Shown here: in pieces, positions 53,659 through 62,209 of the stretch | Layout of the letters: every line of letters begins with the position of its first letter | Position numbering within the stretch: position 1 is the stretch's first letter | Source of the DNA: Lichenibacterium ramalinae | Lineage (GTDB): Bacteria > Pseudomonadota > Alphaproteobacteria > Rhizobiales > Beijerinckiaceae | DNA: 64,000 nucleotides | Reading direction: 5' to 3' | Assembly (NCBI RefSeq): GCF_004137085.1 | Contig: NZ_QYBC01000015.1 | Location: forward strand, 62,001-126,000 | Program-made: the position numbers and the translations under genes | The notes under the pieces: model-generated | What the model saw: only the letters and a program-made list of their open reading frames with translations | Databases searched by the model: none | Told to the model about the DNA's origin: nothing

Positions 53659-54219
53659 TCAGAACGTGCGGACGATCCCGGTCACGACGCCCCACACCTC
53701 GAAGGCGGAGGCCTCGTCGATGGCGATGTCGGGGAAGTCCGGGTTGGCCGCCTCCAGCACGACGCCCTCGGCCCTGAGCCGGTAGGTCTTGATGGTGAAC
53801 TCGCCCCCGACGAGGCCGAGCACGATGCAGCCGCTCACCGGCGACCGGGCCCGGTCGACCACGGCGACATCGCCGGGAAGCAGGCCGCGGTCCCGCATGC
53901 TCTCGCCCGAGATGCGCACCGCGAAGGTGGCGGCCGGGTTCCTCACCAGCAGTTCGTTGAAGTCGAGCGGCCGGTCGATGTGGTCGTCGGCAGGGCTCGG
54001 TGAGCCGCAAGCCGCCGCCGCCGAGGCCAGCGGCACCGAAGCCGTGCTGCGGGCCGACACGTCGAGGAAGGCGTTGATGTCGCCGGCCCGCAGGCTCCCG
54101 TCCCGCATGCGCTTGGCGATGGCGGCGAGCGGCAACGGCAGGCGCACCACCGCCGAAGGCTCGCCGGCCGGCCGGCCGGCCCCGGGCCGCGCGCCGCCCC
54201 TCTTCCGCATCTCGCCCAT
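53659..54219 (-). CDS. umuD: UmuD-like S24 self-cleaving protease
   Basis: A 186-residue LexA/UmuD-type serine protease. The cleavage site is likely C71-G72 in AAACGSPSPADDHID, close to E. coli UmuD (C-G-F-P-S-P-A-A-D). The catalytic dyad is S107 in ISGESM and K144 in FTIKTYR. UmuD' normally partners UmuC in error-prone synthesis, but no umuC lies in the window. Residues 1-20 form a basic Gly/Arg leader (MRKRGGARPGAGRPAGE) absent from E. coli UmuD. Upstream there is a TAACGGTTA palindrome (54240-54248), but no alphaproteobacterial GTTC-N7-GTTC LexA box. Confidence 0.85.
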   Translation of the reverse strand: MGEMRKRGGARPGAGRPAGEPSAVVRLPLPLAAIAKRMRDGSLRAGDINAFLDVSARSTASVPLASAAAACGSPSPADDHIDRPLDFNELLVRNPAATFAVRISGESMRDRGLLPGDVAVVDRARSPVSGCIVLGLVGGEFTIKTYRLRAEGVVLEAANPDFPDIAIDEASAFEVWGVVTGIVRTF

Positions 54220-54490
54220 GGGACCTCCGATTGATTGACGTAACGGTTATCGATCCAAACGGGGCCGGTCGCAAGTCGTTCCGTCCGATCGAGGGGGTCG
54301 GTCGGCTGCCGCGGCCTGTCCCGGGGGCGCTGAACCGCCTTCCGTCCGGCGAGTTGACGGCGAGGTCCATCGGCCGTTTCTGGCGCGTGTCATGCGGTCG
54401 CCGACGCGCGCCGGCTCGCGACCGCGAGCCTGTTCACAGGCTCCAGGCATGGTCCGGCGCCGGAGATGGGCGCCGCAGGGAGGCATTGCG

Positions 54491-55489
54491 TTGAACGGAC
54501 CCGACCATCCTTTGCCGGATCTTTCCGTCCTGCTCGCCGCCATCGAGGCTTCGAGCGAGGCGATCCTGATCACGTCAGCGGAACTCGATCATCCCGGCCC
54601 GTACATCGAATATGCCAATCCGGCCTTCACCCGCATGACGGGTTACGAACCCGGCGAAGTCCTGCAACGGACGCCCCGCATGCTCCAGGGGCCGCGGACC
54701 GAACGCGGCGTGCTCGACCGCATGCGGGCGACACTGGTCCGCGGCGAAACCTACCAGGGCGAGGCTCTCAACTACCGCAAGGACGGCACGACCTACATGG
54801 TCGAGTGGTTGATCGCCCCGGTGCGGGACGCGGGAGGCCGCATCACGCGCTGGATCTCGGCGCAACGCGACATCACGGAACGCCGCGCCTCCGAAGACCG
54901 GCAGGACCTCCTGGTCCGCGAACTCCACCACAGGGTCAGGAACACGCTGGCGACCGTGCAGGCGGTGCTGAACGCCAGCCTGCGCTCGTCGGTCAGCATG
55001 GCGGAGTTTTCACGCTCCTTCGGCGGGCGGCTCGATTCACTGGCCAAGACCCACGCCATGATCACCGAGGACCGCACCCAGGTGGTCTCGTTCGAGGACC
55101 TGCTGCGGGCCGAACTCCACGACATGCCCGGCCACGCCCGCATCGCGCTGCAAGGGCCTCCCGCTCTGCTGCCATCCGAACTCGCCGTGCCGGTCGGGAT
55201 GGCGCTGCACGAGCTGACGGCCAATGCCCTGCGCCACGGCGCTCTGGGGCACGCGGACGGGCGCCTCGAAGTGAGATGGTCGCTGGAGGGAGAGGGTGCC
55301 GACCGGACGCTGCGCTGGACCTGGAACGAGCATGACGGGCCGCCCATCCCCTTGCCGACGCGGGAAGGGTTCGGGATCGGGCTCCTCAAGCAGTTGCTGT
55401 CCTATCAGGCGCATGGGACGGTCGACGTCGCCTTCGACCCAGACGGCCTGCGCGTCACCGTCGCGATGCCGCTGTCCGACGTGGCGTGA
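54491..55489 (+). CDS. PAS (LOV-like) HWE-family histidine kinase
   Basis: A 332-residue cytosolic sensor kinase. The PAS domain (about residues 15-120) is LOV-like: YIEYANPAFTRMTGYEPGEV, then QRTPRMLQGP at the place of the flavin-binding G-R-N-C-R-F-L-Q-G, so the photoactive Cys is Pro here. The HWE kinase part has the H-box LLVRELHHRVRNTLATVQAV, the N-box LHELTANALRHGALG and the WNE motif TWNEHDGP. I favour TTG 54491: AGGGAGG lies seven bases upstream, and the in-frame ATG at 54392 would add 33 low-complexity residues. The response regulator is not nearby. Confidence 0.88.
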   Translation: MNGPDHPLPDLSVLLAAIEASSEAILITSAELDHPGPYIEYANPAFTRMTGYEPGEVLQRTPRMLQGPRTERGVLDRMRATLVRGETYQGEALNYRKDGTTYMVEWLIAPVRDAGGRITRWISAQRDITERRASEDRQDLLVRELHHRVRNTLATVQAVLNASLRSSVSMAEFSRSFGGRLDSLAKTHAMITEDRTQVVSFEDLLRAELHDMPGHARIALQGPPALLPSELAVPVGMALHELTANALRHGALGHADGRLEVRWSLEGEGADRTLRWTWNEHDGPPIPLPTREGFGIGLLKQLLSYQAHGTVDVAFDPDGLRVTVAMPLSDVA

Positions 55490-55717
55490 AGCTCGGCGGG
55501 ATCGGCCGGGCCTGCGGGACGGGGCGTTGCAGGCGGTGAAGCGCGGCAACGCCCGGCTGCTCCAGGCGGCCGGAGCGGCTCGTGCTCGACCGGCTGTGCA
55601 CCGTCGACGACGCGCCCCTGTCGTCGTCGGAGGTGGAACGGGTCGGGGCATAGAAGAACGACCTCGGTCCCGTTGCCTCGACTTGACTGTGCCGCGGCCG
55701 ACGGCGTTCGTCAGCTC

Positions 55718-56971
55718 ATGACGATCATGGCCGGATCTCCCGTGAAGCCCAGGCATCCACGACGACCAGGAGGATCGTCCGACACAGAAACGCTGGTCGC
55801 CGATCCCGGCGGCCGGGCGCTCGAAATCGACGCCGTCCGCGGCTGGGCCGCCCTGTCGGTCGTGTGTTTCCACGTCTTCTGGGAAACGTTCGGCGTGGCG
55901 GTCCCCTGGCTTCGCAATCCCTACACGGCCTTCCTGCTCGCAGGCCATTTCGACGTCATCCTGTTCTTCATCCTGTCGGGCGACGCGCTGAGTTTTCCGT
56001 TCTTCCACGGCGGCGGCGCCACCTACCTGCAGCGGGCCGCGCTCAAGCGCTACCCGCGCCTGACGGTGCCGATCGTGGTCGTCACCGCCGTGACGGCCAG
56101 CCTCATGGCCCTGGGCCTGACGCCGACGGTCGCAGCGGGCGACATCGTCGACCGGGCGGATTGGCTCGGGAGTTTCGCCCGCTTCAACGCCAGCGGCTCC
56201 GGCGCGATTAAATTCGCCTTCTATCATGTCTACACGGGCAATTACCGTAGCGACTACCTTCCTTTTCTGTGGACCATGCCCGTAGAACTGATCGGGTCGT
56301 TCTTCCTCCTGCTCGCGCTTTTCGTCTTCCCGCGGGTCAAGGGCGCGACCTGGATCGTGGCCGTATTGGCCTACTTGCTCGTTGCCGACGGGTCCTTCAT
56401 GGGCTGCTTCTTGATCGGCATGTTGCTCGGCAAAGCACGGGCCGCCGGGGTCTTTCGACGTCTGCCGCCTACGGTCGATCGCTACGGCGCACCGCTCGGC
56501 ATCGTCACGGCGCTTTGGTTCGTCGGCCGTCGTCAGGTTCTGGGTGACCAGGAGCTGCGCGGGCTCGTCGGTGCCGGAACACTGCTGCTCTTGTCCATCT
56601 ACTCCTGCAAAAGCCTGGTTGCGTTGTTGGCGCGCAGCCGCGTGTCCCAGTTCCTCGGGCGCATCTCCTACCTGCTCTACCTCTGGCACTTCACTGTGTT
56701 GATCAGCGTGACTTCAGGGTTGATCACCTGGGCGGCAGGCTCGGACGGCGTGCTGACGCCGCTCACGGCGCTCGCCATCGGGATCGCGACAGTCGTGGCG
56801 AGCCTCGCGGTGGCGCATTGGACCATGGCGATCGAGGGCTGGGCGCGGACCGTCAACGGCGTCCTGCTCCGCTGGTGTTGGAAGAACGAGGATCAAGACC
56901 CGACGGACGAGCACCGCGCCCCACGACCTGTCGCGACACGCGCCTCGGTCACAGGGCCTGTCGACGGCTGA
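55718..56971 (+). CDS. Membrane acyltransferase, family 3
   Basis: An acyltransferase-3 protein of about 417 residues with roughly ten membrane helices. Family marks are LEIDAVRGWAALSVVCFHVF (with catalytic His in the first helix), LFFILSGDALSFPFF and SYLLYLWHFTVLISV near the end. Such proteins add acetyl or other acyl groups to surface sugars. Possible ATGs are at 55673, 55718 and 55727; none has a strong ribosome site, so the start is uncertain. It could modify exopolysaccharide or lipopolysaccharide, but it is far from the sugar cluster. Confidence 0.85.
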   Translation: MTIMAGSPVKPRHPRRPGGSSDTETLVADPGGRALEIDAVRGWAALSVVCFHVFWETFGVAVPWLRNPYTAFLLAGHFDVILFFILSGDALSFPFFHGGGATYLQRAALKRYPRLTVPIVVVTAVTASLMALGLTPTVAAGDIVDRADWLGSFARFNASGSGAIKFAFYHVYTGNYRSDYLPFLWTMPVELIGSFFLLLALFVFPRVKGATWIVAVLAYLLVADGSFMGCFLIGMLLGKARAAGVFRRLPPTVDRYGAPLGIVTALWFVGRRQVLGDQELRGLVGAGTLLLLSIYSCKSLVALLARSRVSQFLGRISYLLYLWHFTVLISVTSGLITWAAGSDGVLTPLTALAIGIATVVASLAVAHWTMAIEGWARTVNGVLLRWCWKNEDQDPTDEHRAPRPVATRASVTGPVDG

Positions 56972-57184
56972 CCGGCACGCCGAGATCGTGGTCCGCCCCT
57001 CGGGACTTCACCTCGAGATCGGTGACCTGGCGCAGCGCGGACCGGTCCGAGGTGAAGCGGCTTGGCTGCTGCCGGTGAAGCATGGCCGAGCATGGCATGA
57101 GCTCGGGAGCGAACGAGCTTGCCGAGAGCAGACGCGCGCCCCCGTGCGCCTCGATCCCGTTCTGGGTCCGGCGACGATCCCCGG

Positions 57185-57874
57185 TCAGCGAGGTGCAGCG
57201 ACGCCGTTGAGGAACACCGATACCGCGGCCTCGACGCGCCGGTCGACCTGCGCGGGATCGATGGTGATGCCCAGCATGGCGAGGCGCGACAGGCGACCCA
57301 CCACGAGGCTGAGAAACAGGTCGGCCGCCATCTCGCTGTCCTCGACGACGAGCTGACCGTCTCGCGCGAAATGATCGAGCACGGCAGCGATCGAAGCATT
57401 CGATCGCTGCCAACCCTCGCGATGGACCATGTGGGCCAAGTCAGGGAACCGGATCGCCTGGGCGATCACGATGCGATTGATCGCGATGGACTCGGGCACC
57501 AGGGCTGCCGATACCATGCTGCGCCCCATGGCCAGCAAGACATCTGCGACCTTGTCGCCCGGGATCGGCGCTTCCACCATGCTGCTCGACAGCCAGCGGT
57601 CGATTTGGCGCCGGAAAACCGCTGCGAAGAGGGCGGCCTTGTCGCGGTAGCGGGCATAAAGCGTGGCTTTGCCGACATTGGCCGTCTCCGCGACGGCGTC
57701 GATCGTCGTTGCGTCGAAGCCGCGCTCCATGAACATGGTGGCGGCGATCTCGACGAGGCGCGCGTCGCGTCGCAGAGCCTCCTGCTGCGAGGGACGGCCG
57801 CCCGAGCCGCGGCGCGGCTTGGTCGGAGCGGAGGCGTGCACCGTGGGCTGCGGTTCGTCGAGGTCGAGCGTCAT
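57185..57874 (-). CDS. TetR/AcrR repressor of the efflux pair
   Basis: A 229-residue TetR regulator. The helix-turn-helix reads TIDAVAETANVGKATLYARY (about residues 56-75) followed by R-D-K. The ligand domain has the TetR_C-type stretch MVSAALVPESIAINRIVIAQ. It is divergent from the HlyD/MFS efflux genes, with inverted repeats between them. It likely represses both units and responds to an exported drug. Confidence 0.92.
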   Translation of the reverse strand: MTLDLDEPQPTVHASAPTKPRRGSGGRPSQQEALRRDARLVEIAATMFMERGFDATTIDAVAETANVGKATLYARYRDKAALFAAVFRRQIDRWLSSSMVEAPIPGDKVADVLLAMGRSMVSAALVPESIAINRIVIAQAIRFPDLAHMVHREGWQRSNASIAAVLDHFARDGQLVVEDSEMAADLFLSLVVGRLSRLAMLGITIDPAQVDRRVEAAVSVFLNGVAAPR

Positions 57875-57920
57875 GCCGGGATCATAGTCCTTGCGTTAAC
57901 CGAACGCGCTCATCATAACA

Positions 57921-57939
57921 GAACGAGATAGTTTCGTTC
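57921..57939. promoter_or_regulatory. Inverted repeat between TetR gene and efflux genes
   Basis: GAACGA and TCGTTC flank a GATAGTT spacer, 18 bases before the efflux adaptor start. A second repeat, GCGTT (57893-57897) with AACGC (57903-57907), lies nearer the TetR gene. Both are candidates for TetR binding; this is inferred from place and symmetry. Confidence 0.5.
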
Positions 57940-57956
57940 AATTTGGCAGGCGGCGC

Positions 57957-59261
57957 ATGGACGGCATTTCCGCAGACAGGCTGAGCTTCAACGCTATCGA
58001 GCGCGACGATGTCATGAGCGACGCGACGGAGCGGGACGAGGTCGTGGCTCGCAGCGCCTCGCCCGATCCTGTGCCGGCTTCGCTCGATCACGCTCCGCCG
58101 AACCCGACCTCACCCCAGCAGGCGGCTGCCCCGCAGTCCGGCACGCCGGCTGCCCCAAGCGTGCAACCGCCGCGACAAGGCAGGAGGAAGAAAGTGCTCG
58201 TCGCCGCGGTGCTGCTCGCCGGCGTGGCCTATGGTGGTGACACTGGCTGGCACTGGTGGACGGTGGGACGCTACCAGGAGACCACCGACAACGCCTTCCT
58301 CCAGGCCGACAAGGTGACGGTATCGCCGCGAATTTCGGGGTACGTCGCCACCGTGGCCGTCGGCGACAACCAGGTGGTCCACACCGGCGACGTGATCGCC
58401 ACACTCGACGACAGCGACGCCCGCATTCAGGTCGAGGGGGCGAAAGCGGAGCTTGCCAAAGCACAGGCACAGCTGGATGGCTACAAGGCCGCCGTGGTGC
58501 AGCAGCAGGCGAGCGTGGCCTCCGCCCAGGCCGATATCGCCAACGCGCAAGCCGGTCTCGCCTTCTCGGTGCAGGAGGCCAAGCGCTACGCCGACCTTCT
58601 CACATCCGGCGCCGGCACGTCCCAGCGCGCACAGCAGACCGACGCCGACCTGCGCCAGCACCGGGCGACGCTCGACAAGGACCGTGCGACGCTCGACTCC
58701 GCGCAGAAGCAGGTCAAGACCTACGAGGCGCTGGCCGCCAGCGCGGTCGCCGGCATCGCATCGGCGCAGGCGAAGCTGGATCAGGCCGAGCTCAGCCTCG
58801 GCTACACGACCGTGCGGGCGCCGGTGGATGGCGTGGTGGGCGACCGCGCCGTACGGGTGGGCCAGATGGTGCAGGCCGGCATGGGGCTGCTGACCGTGGT
58901 GCCGATGGGCCGCGACATCTACCTCGTCGCCAACTTCAAGGAAACGCAGCTCGGCGACATGAAGGTCGGCCAGCCTGTGGGGTTCACCGTGGATGCCTTC
59001 GGCGACCATGAGTTTCACGGCCGGATCGACAGCTTCTCCCCCGGCACCGGGGCGCAATTCGCCCTGCTGCCGCCTGAAAACGCCACCGGCAACTTCACCA
59101 AGGTGGTGCAGCGCGTGCCGGTGAAGATCCGCCTCGCTACCGACGACCCATTGCTCGACCGGCTGCGACCCGGCCTGTCGGTCGAGGCCACTGTCGAGAC
59201 GCGGCACGGCGACGTCGTGCCGGACGGCCGGACGCGCATCGGCTTCGCCGACGGCCGCTGA
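57957..59261 (+). CDS. EmrA/HlyD-type efflux adaptor
   Basis: A 434-residue membrane fusion protein. A long Pro/Ala-rich cytosolic leader (about residues 1-75) precedes one membrane helix (about 80-98). The periplasmic part has the lipoyl-like TVSPRISGYVATVAVGDNQV and VHTGDVIATLDDSDARIQVE, a coiled coil, and LGYTTVRAPVDGVVGDRAVR. It links the inner-membrane pump to an outer channel. ATG 57957 has AGGCGG upstream; 58014 is an alternative. The MFS pump gene follows by nine bases. Confidence 0.93.
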   Translation: MDGISADRLSFNAIERDDVMSDATERDEVVARSASPDPVPASLDHAPPNPTSPQQAAAPQSGTPAAPSVQPPRQGRRKKVLVAAVLLAGVAYGGDTGWHWWTVGRYQETTDNAFLQADKVTVSPRISGYVATVAVGDNQVVHTGDVIATLDDSDARIQVEGAKAELAKAQAQLDGYKAAVVQQQASVASAQADIANAQAGLAFSVQEAKRYADLLTSGAGTSQRAQQTDADLRQHRATLDKDRATLDSAQKQVKTYEALAASAVAGIASAQAKLDQAELSLGYTTVRAPVDGVVGDRAVRVGQMVQAGMGLLTVVPMGRDIYLVANFKETQLGDMKVGQPVGFTVDAFGDHEFHGRIDSFSPGTGAQFALLPPENATGNFTKVVQRVPVKIRLATDDPLLDRLRPGLSVEATVETRHGDVVPDGRTRIGFADGR

Positions 59262-59270
59262 GGATCTGCC

Positions 59271-60830
59271 ATGAGCGCCGACCTCGAGAAAGCCTCGTTT
59301 CGCCAGTGGCTCGCCGTCGCGGCCGCTATCCTGGGCGCCTTCACGGCCATTTTGGACATCCAGATCACAAATTCCTCGCTCAGCGACATCGAGGGCGCGC
59401 TCGGCGCCTCGTCGGATGAGGGGAGCTGGATCTCCACCGCCTACCTGATGGCCGAGATTATCGTCATCCCACTCACGGGCTGGCTCGGCTCGATCTTCGG
59501 GCTGCGGCGCTACCTCGCCGTCAACACGGGGCTGTTCATCGGGTTCTCGGTCGCCTGCGCGCTGTCGACCAGCCTGCCCGAGATGATCCTGTTCCGGGCT
59601 GGCCAGGGCTTCACCGGCGGGGTGCTGATCCCCACCGCCATCACCATCGTGCGCACGCGCCTGCCGAAGTCTCAGCAGGCGGTCGGCATCGCGCTCTTCG
59701 GCCTCACCGCCACGTTCGCGCCCGCCATTGGCCCGACAGTCGGCGGCTGGCTGACCGACAACCTGTCCTGGCACTACATCTTCTACCTGAACCTCGTGCC
59801 CGGCCCGATCGCGCTGGCACTGCAGCTCTATGCCCTCGACCCAGCGCCCCTGAAGCTTGGAGAGTTGGCCAAGGGCGATTGGCTCGGCATCGGACTGATG
59901 GCAGCCGGCTTGCCAGCCCTGACCTTCGTGCTGGAGGAAGGCCAGCGCAAGGACTGGTTCGGCTCCCCCATCATCGTGGAGGGCACACTGCTCGCCGTTT
60001 TCGGCATCGGCGGCTTCATCCTGCGCGAGATGATGGCGGAAAAACCTTTCATCAATCTGCGCGTCCTGAAGAACCGCTCGGTCGGCGGCGGCTGCCTGCT
60101 GATGACGGTGCTGGGCGCCGTTTCGTTCGGCTCGATCTATGTCATCCCGGTCTATTGCGCGCAGATCCAGGGCTACAACGCCGAGCAGATCGGTTACGTG
60201 GTGATGTGGAGTGGGCTGCCGCAGCTCGTGCTCTTCCCTGCCATGCCCTTTCTCATGAAGCGCTTCGACCCGCGTCTGCTGGTCGTTGCCGGAGCATTGC
60301 TCTTCGCCCTGAGCTGCTTCATCAACGTCGGCCTTACCCACGATGTCGGCATGGACCAGCTGATCCTGCCGCAGCTGCTGCGCGCCGCTGGCCAGCCGTT
60401 GTTCACCGTGCCGCTGTCGCAGATGTCGACGGCCGGCCTCGCGCCGCGCGACACCGCCGACGCCTCGGCCCTCTCCAACATGATGCGCAACCTCGGCGGC
60501 TCTATCGGCATCGCCATGCTGTCCACCATGATCGACCGGCGTGAACACATGCATTTTTCGGTGCTGGCCGAGGCGATGACCAAAAACGCTACCCTGACAC
60601 AGTCGCGCCTCGCAGCGATGACCTATGCCATGCAGGCCCACGTCGTCGACCCCGTCGCCGCGCAGGCTCAGGCGCTCGGCCTCATCGCGTCCCAGGCTCG
60701 GCGCGAGGCTTACGTGATGGCCTACAGCGATGCCTTCTGGATCATCGCAGTCGGGCTCATCGTCAGCCTCGCCGCCATCCCACTTCTGAAAAAGCCGCAG
60801 AAAACGACCGGTCCAATCGAGGCGCATTGA
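59271..60830 (+). CDS. DHA2-type MFS efflux pump (EmrB/QacA)
   Basis: A 519-residue drug:proton antiporter with 14 predicted helices. The DHA2 marks are the first-helix ILDIQITNSSLSDIEGALGA, GWLGSIFGLRRYLAV (motif A) and a helix-5 motif PAIGPTVGGWLTDNLSWHYI. With the adaptor gene it forms an EmrAB-like drug exporter controlled by the TetR repressor upstream. The outer-membrane TolC partner is not in the window. Confidence 0.95.
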   Translation: MSADLEKASFRQWLAVAAAILGAFTAILDIQITNSSLSDIEGALGASSDEGSWISTAYLMAEIIVIPLTGWLGSIFGLRRYLAVNTGLFIGFSVACALSTSLPEMILFRAGQGFTGGVLIPTAITIVRTRLPKSQQAVGIALFGLTATFAPAIGPTVGGWLTDNLSWHYIFYLNLVPGPIALALQLYALDPAPLKLGELAKGDWLGIGLMAAGLPALTFVLEEGQRKDWFGSPIIVEGTLLAVFGIGGFILREMMAEKPFINLRVLKNRSVGGGCLLMTVLGAVSFGSIYVIPVYCAQIQGYNAEQIGYVVMWSGLPQLVLFPAMPFLMKRFDPRLLVVAGALLFALSCFINVGLTHDVGMDQLILPQLLRAAGQPLFTVPLSQMSTAGLAPRDTADASALSNMMRNLGGSIGIAMLSTMIDRREHMHFSVLAEAMTKNATLTQSRLAAMTYAMQAHVVDPVAAQAQALGLIASQARREAYVMAYSDAFWIIAVGLIVSLAAIPLLKKPQKTTGPIEAH

Positions 60831-61182
60831 TGGGATGCTCTTGCCAAGCCTTCCCACCGGCCCATCGTGGAGACGGTCAGGGCGTGATGGATTCATCTAC
60901 CGCCGTCAGTGCTGCCCCGATCTGCAACATCCGCCAGCCTCCACAGTGAAGACACCGCAGAAAATCCGATAGGAAGCCCGTGAGGGCACGGCCACGGGCA
61001 TCAAGGCAACTGGACAGGGCCGTTGTCTTCTGGAACCCGCGCTGCATCGGCCTTCCGGGATCCGACCTCCCGGGTCCAGTCACGACCGGTTTGATCCGAC
61101 GGAAAACATGGGCCACGACGAGGAACAGGCCAACGGCCCGAACCCAAAACCGTAATGAAAACAACATCCTATGTGAGGTGAG
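60831..61182. other. Gap between the efflux genes and tRNA-Arg
   Basis: About 350 bases with no supported gene. The right end leads into the minus-strand tRNA. No terminator with a T-run or repeat was found. Confidence 0.5.
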
Positions 61183-61259
61183 TGGCGGTCCCGGAGGGAT
61201 TCGAACCCCCGACCTTCGGTTTAGGAAACCGCTGCTCTATCCTGCTGAGCTACGGAACC
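61183..61259 (-). tRNA. tRNA-Arg (anticodon CCT)
   Basis: A 77-base cloverleaf on the minus strand: acceptor GGTTCCG with CGGGACC, D-arm GCTCAGCAGGATAGAGC, anticodon loop TTCCTAA, T-arm GGGGGTTCGAATCCCTCC-like and encoded CCA. The anticodon CCT reads AGG. The stem position 27-43 is a G-A mismatch. The 5' end lies close to the divergent nuclease gene. Confidence 0.92.
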
Positions 61260-61282
61260 TCACGACCTCACCCTAGCGAAGA

Positions 61283-62176
61283 ATGCCCGGAATGGAAAGA
61301 CGCCGCCGCCGCTGCCGGCCCGCCCTCGCGGCGGCGGTGCTGCTCGCGCTCGCCGGTGGCGCGGTGCCGGGCCGGGCCGCCGAGGAGGCCGGGGACGCCG
61401 GCTGCGGGGCGGACGGGGGGACGGTCCCGGAGTCCGTCGCCGGGGCGGAGGTGTCGGAGGGGCTGGAGATGACGCTGGCCGACGGTCGGCTGGTCCGGCT
61501 CGCCGGGATCGATCCGCCCCTGGCCACGCCGGACGCGCCGGACCTGCCGGCCCGGGCGCGGGCGGCGCTCGAAGCCTGGCTGGGGGCGGGGCCGGCCGGG
61601 CTGCGGGCGGTCGCGGCGGGACCGGACCGCTGGGGGCGGGTCGCCGCCCTGGTGGTGCGGCCCGGGGGCGAGGCGGCCGGTGCCGCGGGCGCGCTGCTGG
61701 CCGCGGGGCTCGCCCGGGCGCGGCCCGAGCCGGGCCTCGCAGCCTGTTTCCCGGCCCTGCTGGCCGCGGAGGCGGGGGCCCGCACGGCACGGCGCGGCCT
61801 CTGGGCGGAGGCCCGCTATGCCGTGCTGGTCCCCGGCGACGCCGCCGGGCTGGCGACGCAGGCGGGCGGCCTCGCGCTGGTCGAGGGCATCCTCCACGTC
61901 CACGAGGGGCGCGGCGCGTTCTACCTGGCGCTCGGGCGCGACCGCTGGGGCTTCGCCGCGGTGGTGTCGCGCCGCGATGCCGCCCGCTTCGCCAGGGCCG
62001 GGCTCGCCCTGTCCGACTACGAGGGCACGCCGGTGCGGCTGCGCGGCGACCTCGACGGGCGATTCGGCCCGCGGATGCGCCTCACCGAGCCCGAAGCCGT
62101 GGAGAGCCTGGAGCCCGGCTCGCTCGTCGAGGCGCCGGATGCGAAACACTGGACGGCCCGCGCGCGACCCCGCTAG
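61283..62176 (+). CDS. Exported thermonuclease-like protein
   Basis: A 297-residue exported protein of the staphylococcal-nuclease-like family. A signal peptide (RPALAAAVLLALAGGAVPGR-type, about residues 12-32) is followed by the OB-fold: MTLADGRLVRLAGIDPP, then DRWGRVAALVV, then LLAAGLARARPEPGLAACFP and ARTARRGLWAEARY. The usual catalytic R/E set is only partly clear, so nuclease activity is uncertain. The C-terminal half (residues 180-297) is an extra domain without a recognised family. The ATG at 61292 is an alternative start. Confidence 0.78.
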   Translation: MPGMERRRRRCRPALAAAVLLALAGGAVPGRAAEEAGDAGCGADGGTVPESVAGAEVSEGLEMTLADGRLVRLAGIDPPLATPDAPDLPARARAALEAWLGAGPAGLRAVAAGPDRWGRVAALVVRPGGEAAGAAGALLAAGLARARPEPGLAACFPALLAAEAGARTARRGLWAEARYAVLVPGDAAGLATQAGGLALVEGILHVHEGRGAFYLALGRDRWGFAAVVSRRDAARFARAGLALSDYEGTPVRLRGDLDGRFGPRMRLTEPEAVESLEPGSLVEAPDAKHWTARARPR

Positions 62177-62209
62177 ACAGGTGCGGTGCGACAGAGGCGA
62201 CCGATCCGG

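Noticed and set aside
54220-54260. A LexA box upstream of the UmuD-like gene.
   Set aside because: No GTTC-N7-GTTC or GAAC-N7-GAAC is present; only a short TAACGGTTA palindrome.
58110-60896. A 928-codon minus-strand frame opposite the efflux genes.
   Set aside because: It is a GC-driven antisense frame, rich in His, Gly, Asp and Arg, with no family pattern. The plus-strand EmrA/EmrB-type genes explain the region.
61182-61472. A short plus-strand frame beginning MAVPEGFEPPTFGLGN.
   Set aside because: The beginning is the reverse complement of tRNA-Arg, a well-known false protein, and the rest overlaps the nuclease gene.
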